Shown piece after piece: positions 50,597 through 58,878 of a DNA stretch of 64,000 nucleotides; within the stretch, counting starts at the first letter, position 1, and every line of letters begins with the position of its first letter. Origin of the DNA: CAYUPI01 sp964446585 (lineage in GTDB: Bacteria > Verrucomicrobiota > Verrucomicrobiia > Limisphaerales > UBA8199); contig CAYUPI010000023.1 of the NCBI GenBank assembly GCA_964446585.1, positions 1-64,000 of the forward strand, read 5' to 3'. The position numbers and the translations under genes are program-made. The notes under the pieces were generated by a model that had not been told where the DNA came from, did no database searches, and saw only the letters and a program-made list of their open reading frames with translations.

Positions 50597-51799
50597 TCAT
50601 TGCTCCGCCAGGCGAAAAAAGGCGTTGCCGGTCCCAGCCGACACCGTCACTTGATTGGTTGTTGCCGAGCCTATCACGTCATGCCAACTGGGATTGGAAA
50701 GACTATCGGCGCGCTGCAAAACCATGCCGATCGCTCCCGCGTTCCAGGACACCATGAGTCCGCCCGCCGAGCTCGACCGCGCAATCCTGAGCATCGGATC
50801 TTGAAAGGGACTCAGGTAATAGCCGCGGATCGGGTCGCCCGTGTCCGACGCCCAAGTTCCCCCGGGCGCCAACTCGCCGCTGGCTTCGAGAGAAAACGAG
50901 ATGTTCAGCTTTTTGCGCAACGCCATAATCGGGCTGCCGGCGGGGTCGCGCATAAACCCGCGGAACGGAGCCGCCATCTCCGCCTGGGTCCCGTCGGCCG
51001 AAAGCGCGAGCCGGACAATACCCTGGTAACTCGGTCCTTTGTCGCTGACGAACGTGATGCTCGCAAAATCGTCCGGCGGAGGAAGTCGGTAGGTGCCGGG
51101 GCTCGGACTGTCGAACCACACCCACTCCGTGTAATAATGGTAAGTGCCGGGCAGCACGCGCACGATGCCGTTGGTCTGGTCAGCAAAAGCGGCATCTAAC
51201 TCGGTCGAGTCGCGGGCGCCGTGGTTGATGTAGTTGCCTTTGTTCAGCTGGCCATCATAGAACTCGACCTCCATGTTCATGTCGTAGCCGTAGCTGGTCG
51301 GATAATAACCACCCTCGTGCAGGCCGTACCCGGTGTTCGTACTGTTATCCACGTCGATGGTGACGATCACGTAATAGCGTCCGTGCTGGGTGGCATTGCT
51401 GATCGTCCGGCCGATTTGGCCGGTTGCTCGGAAATACGCGTAAAGGTTCGTCTCGTCGTGCGTAAACTTGTATTCAATCAAATCAACATCCGGATGCTCC
51501 ACATAGGACGGAATGTCGTCGGGGCCGCTGTGGTCGGTGTCATGCGTATCCGGAATGCCGTTATGGAGCACGCCCGGACCACTTACCGGGTCGTAGTGTG
51601 AGGGGACTCCCACCCAATCGGAAAAGTTACCGTCGATCGTGATATGATGGACGTAGTCTCCCAACGCAGCTGCACTGCTCCATGCAAGCAGCACGGCGGC
51701 CAACGCATCCCTTACCAGAACAGTTGACCAAGGAATGCGGCCGTTCTCGAGGGATTGCTTCTTGAATCCAGTCCGCGGTAAGAATTCCCGCCGGCTCAT
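50597..51799 (-). CDS. Secreted CBM9-like protein with C-terminal FFRL sorting-like tail
   Basis: This 400-residue exported protein has a long N-terminal region with the hydrophobic stretch VRDALAAVLLAWSSAAALG. Next comes a CBM9/DOMON-like domain, DGNFSDWVGVPSHYDPVSG, with YAYFRATGQIGRT, IVTIDVDNSTNTGYGLHEGG and GYDMNMEVEFYDG, comparable to the C-terminal domain of the glycosidase at 30446. The last 60 residues read GGLMVSWNAGAIGMVLQRAD, then SLSNPSWHDVIGSATTNQVT and AFFRLAEQ, matching the tail of the protein at 39273. It lies 7 bp upstream of glgB and may share a transcript. A role in carbohydrate binding outside the cell is inferred. Confidence 0.68.
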   Translation of the reverse strand: MSRREFLPRTGFKKQSLENGRIPWSTVLVRDALAAVLLAWSSAAALGDYVHHITIDGNFSDWVGVPSHYDPVSGPGVLHNGIPDTHDTDHSGPDDIPSYVEHPDVDLIEYKFTHDETNLYAYFRATGQIGRTISNATQHGRYYVIVTIDVDNSTNTGYGLHEGGYYPTSYGYDMNMEVEFYDGQLNKGNYINHGARDSTELDAAFADQTNGIVRVLPGTYHYYTEWVWFDSPSPGTYRLPPPDDFASITFVSDKGPSYQGIVRLALSADGTQAEMAAPFRGFMRDPAGSPIMALRKKLNISFSLEASGELAPGGTWASDTGDPIRGYYLSPFQDPMLRIARSSSAGGLMVSWNAGAIGMVLQRADSLSNPSWHDVIGSATTNQVTVSAGTGNAFFRLAEQ

Positions 51800-51862
51800 A
51801 CTGGAAGCTTAACCCAACCATTTTCACTTTGCAGCCTCTAACTCAGCGCTTAATAATTCCTC

Positions 51863-52657
51863 ATGTCTCCGCCTTCGAAAGGCCGATTTGCAAAGCCTTT
51901 CTTGTTTGCGATGTACTGGAGAACAATCTCGGTCGCGTCGATATTGCTCGCTCAGTTGGCCTGGCTGAACAACAGCCCGGCACGAGAAGGATTTTCGACG
52001 AACGAGCACGGAGATTATGTCGTGCTGATTCACGGTCTGGGACGAACTTCCTGGTCCATGAAGCGACTGGACTGGGCTCTGAGAAAAGCAGGTTATCGCG
52101 TGATCAACGCGTCTTACCCCTCCACTCGCCTTTCGATCCAGGCGGTCGCTGAAGAATGGCTGGGACCTCTGCTTCAGGCAAAAACCAAGGACCGCACAGC
52201 GAAAATCCATTTCGTCACGCATTCGATGGGCGGTATTGTTGTGCGCCAGTATTTGTCGAAAAACCAAATCGAAAACCTGGGCGCGGTAGTGATGCTTGCG
52301 CCACCCAATCACGGAAGCGAATTGGCTGATCGGTTCCAGAACAAGCCTCTTTACAGATTTTTCGCCGGCCCAGCCTGCAGTCAACTCGGCACTGAAGACT
52401 ACAGCCTGCCAAACGTGCTCGGCCCCGCCAATTTCCAGGCGGGGATCATAGCTGGAGATCGTTCCATGAACCCCCTATTTTCTGCGTGGATCCCCGGCCC
52501 CGACGACGGCAAAGTTTCCGTCCGAAGCACAGGGCTGCAAGGTATGCAGGATTTTATCCTCGTGCGCCATTCCCACACCTGGATGATGTGGCGGAAGGAT
52601 GTGGCCGTGGCTGTCACGCGGTTTTTGGAATGCGGCTGTTTCGAATTACACTGCTAA
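51863..52657 (+). CDS. Alpha/beta hydrolase, PGAP1/LipA-like lipase or esterase
   Basis: This 264-residue hydrolase has an N-terminal signal or anchor (MYWRTISVASILLAQLAWL). The oxyanion loop YVVLIHGLGRTSWSM is followed by VINASYPSTRLSIQ, the nucleophile elbow FVTHSMGGIVVRQYL, APPNHGSELADRF, GPDDGKVSVRST (acid Asp) and VRHSHTWMMW (catalytic His). The full triad is present. The family includes lecithin-cholesterol acyltransferase-like and PGAP1-like esterases and bacterial triacylglycerol lipases that act outside the cytoplasm. The substrate is unknown. It is divergent from the secreted gene at 51799. Confidence 0.83.
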   Translation: MSPPSKGRFAKPFLFAMYWRTISVASILLAQLAWLNNSPAREGFSTNEHGDYVVLIHGLGRTSWSMKRLDWALRKAGYRVINASYPSTRLSIQAVAEEWLGPLLQAKTKDRTAKIHFVTHSMGGIVVRQYLSKNQIENLGAVVMLAPPNHGSELADRFQNKPLYRFFAGPACSQLGTEDYSLPNVLGPANFQAGIIAGDRSMNPLFSAWIPGPDDGKVSVRSTGLQGMQDFILVRHSHTWMMWRKDVAVAVTRFLECGCFELHC

Positions 52658-52738
52658 CTACCACTGGATGTTTCTGAGCGAATCCTTGCCTCCCGGTGTG
52701 GTACCTCTCACTGTTCGTTCGTGTGCGGAACAGCGTTT

Positions 52739-53641
52739 ATGACGGAGCTCTCAGATTCTTCGATTCTCAGGCGGCTGGCGGGCGCACCGCGAGCGGTGCC
52801 GCTTTTGGTTCGTGTGCGCATCCTCTTTGGCGGGCAGGCCAGCCAGATCGGTTGGTTGTTGCTCGGCTTTGGCCTGGTTTTCTTTTGGGCGTTCGTGTGC
52901 CGGGCGGACCTGACGAGTTGGTATCGCTTTCGGAGAGCGCTGGCGGTCGCGGAGGGACAGGTGACACGCAGTGGTTACACCGGCGCAACTGAAGGCGGAA
53001 GCAAACACCGGCGCGGCACACCGATCTACAAGAACGAATTCAGGTTCGTGGTGGATGACAAAGAATACACCAACGCTTCATACGCCGTCGGCGCTAGATT
53101 GCCCGTCGGGCGAAAGCTGACTGTGCAGTATCTCACAAACGATCCAACGATCGCGCGGATCCAGGGAATGAGAACAAATGTGTTCGGCCCGGGCGTGCTG
53201 TTCGTCATGATTGTCCCGCTGGTCGGATTGGGGCTGATTGTTTTCGCCCTTTCACGCCGGTCGAAGGCTTGCCGGCTGTTAATTCATGGTATTCCAACCA
53301 CAGGAAAGCTCATCGCGAAGGAAGCGACCCGAGTCAAGGAAAACAATCGCACAGTCTATAAACTCACGTTCGAATTCGAAACGGGTGATGGGCGATCCGG
53401 CAATGCAACAGCGAGGACGAACGCGCCGGAAAGGTTCCAGGAGACGGGCGAGCCCCTGGTCTATGACCCGGAATATCCCGACCGCGCGGTCATGCTTGAC
53501 AACCTCCCAGGCGCGCCGCACATCGGCGAAGACGGACATGTCTATTGCCAGCAACCCTCTCGCGCTCTGTTTTCGTTGGTTGTTCCCTTGGCGACCGTCG
53601 TCGGCCATGGCATCTACCTCGCGAGGGTTTTGGCGCGTTGA
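52739..53641 (+). CDS. DUF3592 membrane protein
   Basis: This 300-residue protein starts at ATG 52739. It has three hydrophobic segments (QIGWLLLGFGLVFFWAFVC, VLFVMIVPLVGLGLIVFAL, LFSLVVPLATVVGHGIYLA). Two DUF3592-type extracytoplasmic domains lie between them, with VAEGQVTRSGYTGATEGG, YKNEFRFVVDDKEYTNASYA, GRKLTVQYLTNDP in the first and TTGKLIAKEATRVKENN, YKLTFEFETGDGRSGNA, EPLVYDPEYPDRAVM in the second. The function is unknown. It follows the lipase on the same strand 81 bp later. Confidence 0.75.
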   Translation: MTELSDSSILRRLAGAPRAVPLLVRVRILFGGQASQIGWLLLGFGLVFFWAFVCRADLTSWYRFRRALAVAEGQVTRSGYTGATEGGSKHRRGTPIYKNEFRFVVDDKEYTNASYAVGARLPVGRKLTVQYLTNDPTIARIQGMRTNVFGPGVLFVMIVPLVGLGLIVFALSRRSKACRLLIHGIPTTGKLIAKEATRVKENNRTVYKLTFEFETGDGRSGNATARTNAPERFQETGEPLVYDPEYPDRAVMLDNLPGAPHIGEDGHVYCQQPSRALFSLVVPLATVVGHGIYLARVLAR

Positions 53642-53713
53642 TGGCCACTTTCAAGGGTTTAGTCTTTGTTGCCAGGAGACGATGTTTGGAGTTCACTCCT
53701 TTGCACAACGTTT

Positions 53714-53992
53714 ATGCCCAAATACATCATCGAACGGGAAATTCCAGGAGCCGGAAAGCTCAGCTCCGGCCAGCTTCACGAGATCTCTCAGAAATCGTGC
53801 AGTGTTTTGAACAAACTCGGCCCGCAAATCCAGTGGCTCGAGAGCTACGTGACGGATGACAAGGTTTATTGCGTTTACATCGCGCCCAACGAAGGGCTCG
53901 TGCGCGAGCACGCGAAGCAAGGGGGATTTCCCGCCAACCGAATCTCCGAAGTGAAGTCGATCATCGATCCGACCACTGGAGAAGGGCCCTGA
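53714..53992 (+). CDS. DUF4242 family small protein
   Basis: This 92-residue protein starts at ATG 53714. The dimeric ferredoxin-like fold of DUF4242 is recognisable: MPKYIIEREIPGAGKLSSGQ, LHEISQKSCSVLNKLGPQIQ, WLESYVTDDKVYCVYIAPNE, LVREHAKQGGFPANRISEVK. A Streptomyces member binds nickel in vitro (family knowledge). The motif HAKQGGFPANxIxxVxxIIDP is intact. It is a stand-alone cytoplasmic protein 160 bp upstream of the aldehyde dehydrogenase gene, with which it may form an operon. Confidence 0.86.
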   Translation: MPKYIIEREIPGAGKLSSGQLHEISQKSCSVLNKLGPQIQWLESYVTDDKVYCVYIAPNEGLVREHAKQGGFPANRISEVKSIIDPTTGEGP

Positions 53993-54151
53993 CAAGAGCG
54001 GCTGCCGCCAACGAACCTCCAACGATTGTCGAGGCTCTTGATGAGCGGTTCTGCCTAACGAATTGGGCCGAAGCGCTGCTCGGTTCAGGATTTTGTGCTT
54101 GATGGGCGAACGCAGAGGGTTTACCGGGAGGAAGTCTCAGAAACCAGCCAC

Positions 54152-55684
54152 ATGAACTCGACCGCCACCCAGCCCCAAACTGTCGCACCGCCTGAGGCGG
54201 AACTCATCTCGCGCAATCCGGCAACGCTCGAGGAACTTGGTCGCGCTCCAATCTCGACCACTCGCCAAGTGAACGATGCGGTCGCCCGCGCCCGAGCGGC
54301 GCAGGCGGCCTGGGCTTCGCTCTCCTTCAAACAACGCGGCGCGCACATTCTCCGGGCCAAGGATCTGTTGGTGCAACGGCAGGATGATTTATGCGAGCTG
54401 ATCGCCTGCGAAACCGGCAAGCCTACGGTCGAAGCGCTCTCGAGCGAAGTCATGCCCGTCGCCAACCTGATGGATTACTTCGCCCGGAAATCGGAAAGAT
54501 TGTTGCGCGACGAACAGTTTACCTTGTCGGTGTTCCGCAACAAGAAATCGCGCATACTGTATGAGCCGGTGGGCGTCGCAGGGATCATCTCCCCCTGGAA
54601 CTACCCGTTTTCCATTCCAATGGGTGAGGTGGTCATGGGACTCATGGCCGGCAATGCCGTTGTGCTTAAGCCGTCGGAGCATACGCCGCTCGTGGGTATT
54701 CAGATTGGCGAACTGTTTCGCGAAGCGGGATTGCCTGACGGCGTCCTGCAGGTTTTGACGGGGGACGGCACGACCGGCGGCGCGCTGGCTGATGCCGCAA
54801 TAGACAAAATCTTTTTTACCGGGAGCGTGCGCACGGGCCGCAAGATTGCCGAGGCGGCCGCCCAGCGCCTCCTGCCCTTCGTGCTGGAGCTCGGCGGCAA
54901 GGACGCCATGATTGTGTGCGCGGACGCGCCATTCGAGCGCACGATCAACGGCGCATTGTGGGGCGCATTCTGTAACTGCGGCCAGACGTGCGCCTCCGTC
55001 GAGCGTCTCTACGTCGTGGAATCCATCGCCGACCGTTTCATCCAGGCGGTGGTGGAAAAAACGAAGACGCTGCGGGTAGGTTACGAGGGCCAGCAGGACA
55101 TCGGCCCCTTGAACAACTCGAGACAACTTCAGGTGGTGACGGAACAAATCCAGGACGCAGTGGCCAAAGGCGCGAAAATCCTCGCCGGCGGACGGCGCAT
55201 TGACGGGCTGCCTGGTTATTTTTTCGAACCAACGATCTTAATGAACGTCAACCATTCGATGCGGCTGATGCAGGAGGAAACGTTTGGGCCGGTGCTGCCA
55301 ATCATCGTCGTCAAAGATGAGGCCGAAGCCCTTCGAGAGGCGAACGATTCGAGCTTTGGCTTGTTGGCCAGCGTCTGGACCACGGATACTCGCCGCGGCC
55401 GACGAATCGCCGAGCAGCTCGAAGCCGGAACCATCCTCATCAACGACGTGATCTACACGCACGGAGCGCCCGAAACGCCGTGGTTTGGCGTCAAACAAAG
55501 CGGCATGGGCGTTACCCACTCAAGGCATGGCCTGCGCGAGTTCGTCCGGATGAAACACATCAACTGGGACCTGATGCCGATGAAAAGCAATCTCTGGTGG
55601 TTCCCCTACTCTGAAAAGCGCCACCGCGACTTCAAATTCCTCATGACGTTGCTCCACAAATGGGGGTTGAAGAAATGGATCTGA
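54152..55684 (+). CDS. NAD(P)-dependent aldehyde dehydrogenase
   Basis: This 510-residue member of the aldehyde dehydrogenase superfamily starts at ATG 54152 (MNSTATQPQT). The active site is complete: Asn150 in SPWNYPF, Glu246 in LELGGKDAM, and Cys280 in NCGQTCASVERLYV. Nearby are LKPSEHTPLVG and FFTGSVRTGRKIAEAA for cofactor binding, and EETFGPVLPIIVV. The last 35 residues form an unusual hydrophobic/basic extension (LMPMKSNLWWFPYSEKRHRD, then LLHKWGLKKWI), resembling the membrane-associated or fatty aldehyde group. The 3' end overlaps the nucleotidyltransferase-like gene by 10 bp, so the two are co-translated. The substrate is not predictable. Confidence 0.92.
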   Translation: MNSTATQPQTVAPPEAELISRNPATLEELGRAPISTTRQVNDAVARARAAQAAWASLSFKQRGAHILRAKDLLVQRQDDLCELIACETGKPTVEALSSEVMPVANLMDYFARKSERLLRDEQFTLSVFRNKKSRILYEPVGVAGIISPWNYPFSIPMGEVVMGLMAGNAVVLKPSEHTPLVGIQIGELFREAGLPDGVLQVLTGDGTTGGALADAAIDKIFFTGSVRTGRKIAEAAAQRLLPFVLELGGKDAMIVCADAPFERTINGALWGAFCNCGQTCASVERLYVVESIADRFIQAVVEKTKTLRVGYEGQQDIGPLNNSRQLQVVTEQIQDAVAKGAKILAGGRRIDGLPGYFFEPTILMNVNHSMRLMQEETFGPVLPIIVVKDEAEALREANDSSFGLLASVWTTDTRRGRRIAEQLEAGTILINDVIYTHGAPETPWFGVKQSGMGVTHSRHGLREFVRMKHINWDLMPMKSNLWWFPYSEKRHRDFKFLMTLLHKWGLKKWI

Positions 55685-56598
55685 CGGAGGTTTACCACTT
55701 CTACGAAGACCTGGTGCGGACGCTTCGCGATCGGGGCGTGGTCTGCGGAATCACCAGCGGATTGGCTTGTGTCCATTATGGGGTAGCGGAATCCACAAAC
55801 GACTGCGATTTGCTTTGTCATCCGTCTTCCTTCGAGGCGTTGCTGGATTTGTTGAGCTCGACATCGATCTCGGGCGTGGCCTGCCGATACCGCGGCAATA
55901 TCAGTCCGCCGCTGGACTCGCGCTGGCACCGTGGTGGCTGGACAAGCCATTTCGAATGGTCTGTCGCGCCCGTCCCGGTGACGCTCGACGTTTTCGGTCA
56001 CGCAGTGCGCGAATCCTCACCCTGGCCTGAGGAGGTCGTTGGCCTGTACGCCTCCCCGAATACAGTAGCCGAAATGAAGCGAACAAACCGCGATAAGGAC
56101 TGGTCGTTCATCACCGCACTCGGGGTGCGAATGATTGAAGCTGAGGACGATCGGGGCTGGCTGCATATCTTCCAAGCGGAGGCTCTGGCCGAACTGCTCC
56201 TGGAGCGACGGTGTCCAGCCAAAATACGCGCTCTGCGACCGGCGCTGGACCTTGCCGCGGAGCAGGATCCTCGCACGATTGGAGCGATCAATGCTGAACG
56301 ACGATATTGGGAGGAGCTGGATCGGCGCCGCATTCGGCTCATGGAACGGCTTCTGCGTCCCTATGTTTCGGCCCTGCGTAAAGCCCGCCACGGCCGCGAC
56401 GCTCCATTGATGGAAGACCATACTCTGAGACTCGAGCTTGCCGCCGCGCACCTTCCGCAAAATCCGCTCAAAGATTATGGATTGAAGAAATACGTTGAGG
56501 AGGCAAGAAGCGCGCTTGTGGACCAAGAGTTGGTACCCGCCAGCGCATTGGCGTGCCTGCCGGACGTGATGATATATTTCGAGTGGCTGAACAAATGA
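55675..56598 (+). CDS. Nucleotidyltransferase-fold protein, unknown function
   Basis: This 307-residue protein starts at ATG 55675 (MDLTEVYHFY), overlapping the dehydrogenase gene. Its first 80 residues contain GVVCGITSGLACVHYGVAES, then TNDCDLLCHPSSFEALLDLL, which is the Gly-Ser/Gly-...-x-Asp-x-Asp outline of pol-beta-type nucleotidyltransferases (as in MNT, AbiEii-like or KNT proteins). The second Asp pair is less clear. The C-terminal half (AKIRALRPALDLAAEQDPR, RLMERLLRPYVSALRKA) is helical. I do not recognise a specific family. It may be enzymatically degenerate. An 89-residue gene follows 7 bp later. Confidence 0.5.
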   Translation: MDLTEVYHFYEDLVRTLRDRGVVCGITSGLACVHYGVAESTNDCDLLCHPSSFEALLDLLSSTSISGVACRYRGNISPPLDSRWHRGGWTSHFEWSVAPVPVTLDVFGHAVRESSPWPEEVVGLYASPNTVAEMKRTNRDKDWSFITALGVRMIEAEDDRGWLHIFQAEALAELLLERRCPAKIRALRPALDLAAEQDPRTIGAINAERRYWEELDRRRIRLMERLLRPYVSALRKARHGRDAPLMEDHTLRLELAAAHLPQNPLKDYGLKKYVEEARSALVDQELVPASALACLPDVMIYFEWLNK

Positions 56599-56605
56599 AT
56601 TACAA

Positions 56606-56875
56606 ATGAAGCGCGCTCCGATAACATACCGAAAGTTACACTGGTCGCAGGAACAACTCGCCCGCCTGCGCAAAATCGAGCGCGACTTTCACGAACGGGC
56701 ATTCGGCGAGGAACTGGCGCGCGTGAATCTGGATCTGACCATTGAGGAGAGGCATAATTACCTGGCCTGGATGCGTGAACTGGCGCGCAGACACGGTGTG
56801 CCACCGGGTCGCAGCACCTTCCGATACGATGAGCCAGCGGACCAGTTCAAGCAGCAAAAAGCACCGACTGATTAA
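56606..56875 (+). CDS. Small hypothetical protein downstream of the nucleotidyltransferase-like gene
   Basis: This 89-residue charged helical protein starts at ATG 56606, 7 bp after the previous stop. It reads PITYRKLHWSQEQLARLRKI, ERDFHERAFGEELARVNLDL and TIEERHNYLAWMRELARRHG, a continuous amphipathic pattern. It overlaps the convergent gene at 56872 by 4 bp. A very short partner of a nucleotidyltransferase-fold protein is reminiscent of MNT/HEPN modules, but it has no HEPN motif (Rx4-6H), so I do not claim one. Confidence 0.5.
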   Translation: MKRAPITYRKLHWSQEQLARLRKIERDFHERAFGEELARVNLDLTIEERHNYLAWMRELARRHGVPPGRSTFRYDEPADQFKQQKAPTD

Positions 56876-58674
56876 TTTGCCGCCGCGCGCGTCTGGTCCT
56901 GGGGAATTTCTTTCCCGGTCTTTGGGTCGACCCGGATGTTCAGATTCTCATTGTCGGCCGTGTAAAAGAAGAACCCCTGCATCATTTCATCGTGCGTCTG
57001 CGGTCCGTTGGTGACCGTGACACTCGGGTTGGGGTTGTAGGGATTGAAGCGCGAATTGTCGAAGTGCGAGCTGCATTCGATCTTCGTGCCTTTGGGGAAA
57101 TGCTGCTCGCCGCGCGGCCAGACATAACTTAATTGCCAGTCGAAACTGTAGTTGGGCAGGACCAGCAAGGTTTCGGTCTTGCCATCCGGGTAGTGCGCGA
57201 AGAATGTGCTGTCCTTGCCGCGCAGATGCATGTGGCTGAATAGTCCGATGCCGGTGGCATCGCATTCGAGCTCCTTTTGGGCAGCAACCGGCCAGGCAGG
57301 CGCGTCGGGAGGGATCCGGAACTTGTAGTCGCCGATAATCTTGTAACGAACCCGCTTGTGGATTGGTTCCTTGGCGAACCGGAACCCGACGGAAATTTGG
57401 TCGGTCTCTTCCTTCCCGGTGGTCACGTAGTGGATTTGATAGACCAACCCCATGCCCTTCGGAAACATCATTGCCATGCCCGAATCGAGATCGACATTCA
57501 GACCGCCGGGAACTTTGCCGGTGATGAAATTACGGCTCTCATCCCAGGGCTGAGTCAGCGATGCGAGCGCCAGATTGGCGTGATGCACCACACGGGGATT
57601 GCTCGGCATAATTTGCACGCCTTGCACCCAGGTGTCGTGCGGGAATGTGTAAGGCAGAATGACGTATCGATAGGGGATGTAGCCGGTCGCCGGCAGAGTC
57701 TCGGGCTTGCTGGCGGTGATGATCACGTCGGGCTCGCCGATCGACCATTTGCTGTCGGGGAACTGCGGCGGTTTGGGCGCCTGCGACAGGTCGCCCGGCG
57801 CCCGGTTGCCGCGCGCCCATTGGATGAGTGTGTTGCGTTCCTCCGCAGTGAGAGACCGGTCATTGATAAACTTGCCGAAGCCAGGGTGCGCAAACCACGG
57901 CGGCATCCTTTGCTCCAAGACAACTTCGGCGATGGTTCCCGCTTTGGCGGCCGCTTTTTCGTAGGAAGTTAGAGAGAACGGCGCTTCGGTCCCGGGCCGG
58001 TGGCAGACCACACAATGCTTGTTGATGAGCGGAGCGACGTCCTTGGCGTAGGTCAATGACGGGTCCGGCGACGGGGTTGCCGGAAAAGTGATGACGCAAC
58101 CGTCCACCGCCGTTTCTTTCACGCGCACTTTGCGGCCGGCCAACAGGTCGTCGATGGCTTCTTTGAGGTCCTGCCTGTCCGGGGAGGGTTTGACTCCGCC
58201 GAGGCGGTACTGATTATCAATCCTGCCCCGGTAACGGATCGTCCGGCTGCCGTCCAGCACCACCACTTCCGGTGTGCGGCCGGCGCCCAACGAGCGCGCG
58301 CATTGACCACCAAAATCTTTCCCGACCGGGAAATCCACCTTCTGCTCCATCGCCTGATATGCGACCTCTTTCAATGAATCGTCCGGGCCGACATTCAGAC
58401 TCAGGAACCGGACGCCTTTGGCGCCGTATTGGATGGACAGTTCCTGAAGCCGCGGCAAGTATCTTTGCGCCAGAGGACAAGCGGTCGTGGAGAAGGCGAT
58501 GACATAGGCCTTGGCTTCACCCAGGTCTTCCAATGTGCGCGGTAGATAGTGAATATCTGTGAACGTGAGTGTGTCCACGGTCGCTCCGAGGGGGATCTTC
58601 TTCTCCTTCGCTCCGAGGCTCGCCAATGTCAGAAGGACACAGGCCGCGGAGACAAAGAAGGTGTTGGCTTTCAT
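56872..58674 (-). CDS. Redoxin + cytochrome c + copper-monooxygenase-like fusion protein
   Basis: This 600-residue exported protein starts with the signal VSAACVLLTLASLGA. Residues 30-190 are a thioredoxin-like/AhpC-type domain (VIAFSTTACPLAQRYLPRLQ with a single Cys, VVVLDGSRTIRYRGRIDNQY). Residues 205-290 hold one c-type heme site CVVCH (221-225). Residues 320-580 resemble the two-copper PHM/dopamine-beta-monooxygenase-type fold, with VVHHANLALA (His364, His365), LVYQIHYVTTG (His415), SHMHLRGKDSTFF (His481, His483) and Met564/565. Domain fusions of this sort occur in Planctomycetes and Verrucomicrobiota. The role is unknown, possibly extracytoplasmic copper-dependent oxidation. It is convergent with the gene at 56875. 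Confidence 0.8.
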   Translation of the reverse strand: MKANTFFVSAACVLLTLASLGAKEKKIPLGATVDTLTFTDIHYLPRTLEDLGEAKAYVIAFSTTACPLAQRYLPRLQELSIQYGAKGVRFLSLNVGPDDSLKEVAYQAMEQKVDFPVGKDFGGQCARSLGAGRTPEVVVLDGSRTIRYRGRIDNQYRLGGVKPSPDRQDLKEAIDDLLAGRKVRVKETAVDGCVITFPATPSPDPSLTYAKDVAPLINKHCVVCHRPGTEAPFSLTSYEKAAAKAGTIAEVVLEQRMPPWFAHPGFGKFINDRSLTAEERNTLIQWARGNRAPGDLSQAPKPPQFPDSKWSIGEPDVIITASKPETLPATGYIPYRYVILPYTFPHDTWVQGVQIMPSNPRVVHHANLALASLTQPWDESRNFITGKVPGGLNVDLDSGMAMMFPKGMGLVYQIHYVTTGKEETDQISVGFRFAKEPIHKRVRYKIIGDYKFRIPPDAPAWPVAAQKELECDATGIGLFSHMHLRGKDSTFFAHYPDGKTETLLVLPNYSFDWQLSYVWPRGEQHFPKGTKIECSSHFDNSRFNPYNPNPSVTVTNGPQTHDEMMQGFFFYTADNENLNIRVDPKTGKEIPQDQTRAAAN

Positions 58675-58878
58675 TCGCTATGCTGTTGGTAGGGTTGTTG
58701 GTTGTTTCGCCTGAATGTCGAAGCGCGCGCTTTGGTTGTCAACCGCATTTCGCGGCGCATAAAGGCCCTAAAACGGCAGCAGCCTCGCTCGGCGGATTTC
58801 GACATTGATCCGGCACTCGTCATTGGCTATTGGTCAGGGCGAAATCGGCGCACGCGTCGGACCCGTAAGACCCTTACA

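Noticed and set aside
49324..50757. A 477-codon open frame on the plus strand opposite glgB
   Set aside because: It is antisense to a clear GH13 enzyme with all catalytic motifs, and its translation has no domain; high GC lengthens such frames.
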